Source of the DNA: Opitutia bacterium
Lineage (GTDB): Bacteria > Verrucomicrobiota > Verrucomicrobiia > Opitutales > JABJCN01
Length of the DNA: 52,584 bases
Direction of reading: 5' to 3'
Assembly (NCBI GenBank): GCA_018668635.1
Contig: JABJCN010000189.1
Location: forward strand, 1 to 52,584
Shown here: positions 51,445 to 52,584 of the stretch, piece by piece
How positions within the stretch are numbered: the first letter of the stretch is position 1
Layout: each line of letters starts with the position of its first letter
Program-made: the position numbers and the translations under genes
Notes under the pieces: model-generated
The model's input: the letters and a program-made list of their open reading frames with translations, nothing else
The model's database searches: none
Told to the model about the DNA's origin: nothing

Positions 51445-51607
51445 ATATATAGATCATGCACACAGGTAGCCTGAGTCGATTCTCAAATGTTATTTATTCA
51501 TCGACTGACATCACATAGATTTTATCTTTCTATTCGTGTAGGAAAAAATTACCTGCCTTGGAAAACTTTTCAATGATGGAGCGGGTAGGGGAGTGATCTG
51601 TATAAAT

Positions 51608-51623
51608 TGGCATCTTGTTTGCT
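51608..51623 (+). promoter_or_regulatory. Sigma-54 (-24/-12) promoter of flgF-flgG
   Basis: TGGCATCTTGTTTGCT has a good -24 box (TGGCAT), the exact ten bases between GG and GC, and an ideal -12 box TTGCT. The predicted transcription start is near 51634, two bases before the GTG at 51636 and after the ATG at 51627. This makes GTG the only usable start on this mRNA and the message practically leaderless. Confidence 0.7.
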
Positions 51624-51635
51624 TTGATGTCGGGC

Positions 51636-52379
51636 GTGAATATTTCAGTCTACCAAAATGCAAGTGCAATCCGTTCTGTTGAGCAGGGTCAGGACATTAC
51701 CGCACACAACATTGCCACAAGTTCAGTTGCCGGCTATAAGAAAACCGATGCTTCTTATGAGTCCATTCGCGTGGCCAAGTTACCAAAAGAGACTTTGACT
51801 GATTTCCTCAGAGGTACACCGGCCCAGTTTCCTTACATTGATGGTAAGATTACTTTCCGTCAGGGTGAAATGAGACAGACCAGCAATGACCACGACCTTA
51901 CAATTGAAGGTGAAGGTTTTTTTGAAATGGAGACACCTGAGGGAGATAATATGTATACCCGTGATGGTCAGTTTCATGTGAACTCGGAAGGTGTTTTGGT
52001 GAACAGCCGTGGAAATGTTCTTCAAGGGGAAAACGGTCGCATACAACTCATCCCTTCACTGGGTAAATTTACCGTTAACAAAGAAGGTGGTGTTTTTCAG
52101 GGGAATACACTCACCGGTCGTATCCGTGTAATGAATTTTGAAGATCCGCAAAAACTTCGTCGTGTTGAGGGTGGGTTTATGGCTGGGGGGCAGGAGCCTC
52201 AACAAATAGAGGAACCCAAGTTGCTTCAGGGATTCCTTGAAAACAGCAATGTTAACCCCTTAAGAGAAATGGTTAACATGATTTCCCTCTCACGCATTCA
52301 CGAGGCGAACAACAAGATGATTCAAAATTATGACCAACTTTTCGGAAAGGCCATCTCCATTCTGGGGCAAACCAGCTAA
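51636..52379 (+). CDS. flgF: Flagellar rod protein FlgF
   Basis: A 247-residue rod protein by the GTG 51636 start. The opening NISVYQNASAIRSVEQGQDI and HNIATSSVAGYKKTDASYES is the FlgF/FlgG D0 pattern, with LTIEGEGFFEMETPEGDNMY, TRDGQFHVNSEGVLVNSRGN and the C-terminal helix ENSNVNPLREMVNMISLSRI. ATG 51627 or TTG 51615 would only add residues; GTG 51636 best matches the usual N-terminus and the predicted promoter. It forms the rod with FlgB, FlgC and FlgG. flgG starts 42 bases downstream. Confidence 0.88.
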   Translation: MNISVYQNASAIRSVEQGQDITAHNIATSSVAGYKKTDASYESIRVAKLPKETLTDFLRGTPAQFPYIDGKITFRQGEMRQTSNDHDLTIEGEGFFEMETPEGDNMYTRDGQFHVNSEGVLVNSRGNVLQGENGRIQLIPSLGKFTVNKEGGVFQGNTLTGRIRVMNFEDPQKLRRVEGGFMAGGQEPQQIEEPKLLQGFLENSNVNPLREMVNMISLSRIHEANNKMIQNYDQLFGKAISILGQTS

Positions 52380-52421
52380 ATTCCTATAACCATTTTAAAC
52401 TAGTAACGACTTAATCAGAAC

Positions 52422-52584
52422 ATGAACTTATCACTCTACTCAGGCGCAACCGGAATGGAGGCTCAGCAATTGAGCTTGAATACCATTTCCAATAATATTG
52501 CCAATGTTAACACAACTGGCTTCAAGAAAAGCAAAATCGAATTTCAGGATTTGCTTTACCAGAATCCCCAGCCTGTAGGTGGCG
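52422..52584 (+). CDS. flgG: Flagellar distal rod protein FlgG, 3' truncated by the window
   Basis: Only the first 54 residues lie in the window: [20 protein letters not shown], then [20 protein letters not shown] and the DLLYQ segment typical of FlgG. The frame is open to the last base. Position after flgF agrees. FlgG is the distal rod, which reaches through the P- and L-rings; genes for those rings (flgA, flgH, flgI) would be expected further right. Confidence 0.92.
   Translation, partial: MNLSLYSGATGMEAQQLSLNTISNNIANVNTTGFKKSKIEFQDLLYQNPQPVGG

Noticed and set aside
51457-51472. Minus-strand GG-N10-GC match upstream of the HEVGH gene
   Set aside because: The -24 box is AGGCT rather than TGGCA; such loose matches are expected by chance in an intergenic region of this size. 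Its predicted start two bases before the ATG is noted but not enough.
1-52584. tRNA, rRNA, CRISPR, insertion sequence or prophage
   Set aside because: None found in intergenic stretches; there are no spaced direct repeats, no transposase or integrase motifs, and the genes read as ordinary chromosomal ones.

Overview
The window looks like a chromosomal segment of a motile, Gram-negative member of the Verrucomicrobiota, probably close to Opitutales/Puniceicoccales. This is inferred from protein style. The pseudopilin set and the partial protein at the left edge resemble the verrucomicrobial pilin cassettes, the flagellar genes are of a deep-branching type, and an LptD-like barrel implies an outer membrane. 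No rRNA or tRNA gene, insertion sequence, phage gene or CRISPR array was seen. Very few start codons have a Shine-Dalgarno sequence at the usual distance.

Left part (1-7.4 kb): the C-terminal part of a large pilin-cassette protein, a secreted protein of unknown function, a pterin-4a-carbinolamine dehydratase and an NADP-type glutamate dehydrogenase lie on the plus strand. They meet a minus-strand run of rho (short N-terminus), a 586-residue unknown protein and hisF.

Pseudopilin operon (7.7-13 kb): five consecutive prepilin-like genes are followed, with overlap, by menA. Thioredoxin, a Pro/Lys-rich C-terminally anchored protein, a small unknown protein and an LptD-like outer-membrane protein are on the minus strand (13.0-16.5 kb). 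A glycogen-branching enzyme is divergent from the LptD-like gene. A small RRM protein, alaS and leuB follow on the minus strand (18.6-22.8 kb).

Flagellar accessory locus (22.9-28.6 kb): a run of mostly unrecognised genes beside the flagellar cluster. It holds an acidic 149-residue protein, a membrane-anchored PAS protein, a divergent flagellin-like protein, a 70-residue Cys-rich protein, an HDOD protein, a 136-residue unknown and a soluble PAS/histidine kinase divergent from flgB.

Main flagellar cluster (28.8-52.6 kb, running off the right edge): flgB-flgC-fliE-fliF-fliG-fliH-fliI-fliJ-motE-like-fliK-flgD-flgE-fliL-fliM-fliN-fliO-fliP-fliQ-fliR-flhB-flhA-flhF-(96 aa membrane protein)-fliA-motA-motB-(acidic protein), then an opposite-strand HEVGH membrane protein, then flgF and the start of flgG. 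These encode the rod, MS- and C-rings, export apparatus, hook scaffold, stator and sigma-28. Three strong sigma-54 (-24/-12) promoter matches lie before flgB, before flgF and before the 136-residue gene. With the NtrB-type kinase next to flgB they suggest a sigma-54-driven early/middle flagellar hierarchy feeding sigma-28. Two of these promoters would give almost leaderless mRNAs. L/P-ring genes, filament, cap and chemotaxis genes are not in the window.
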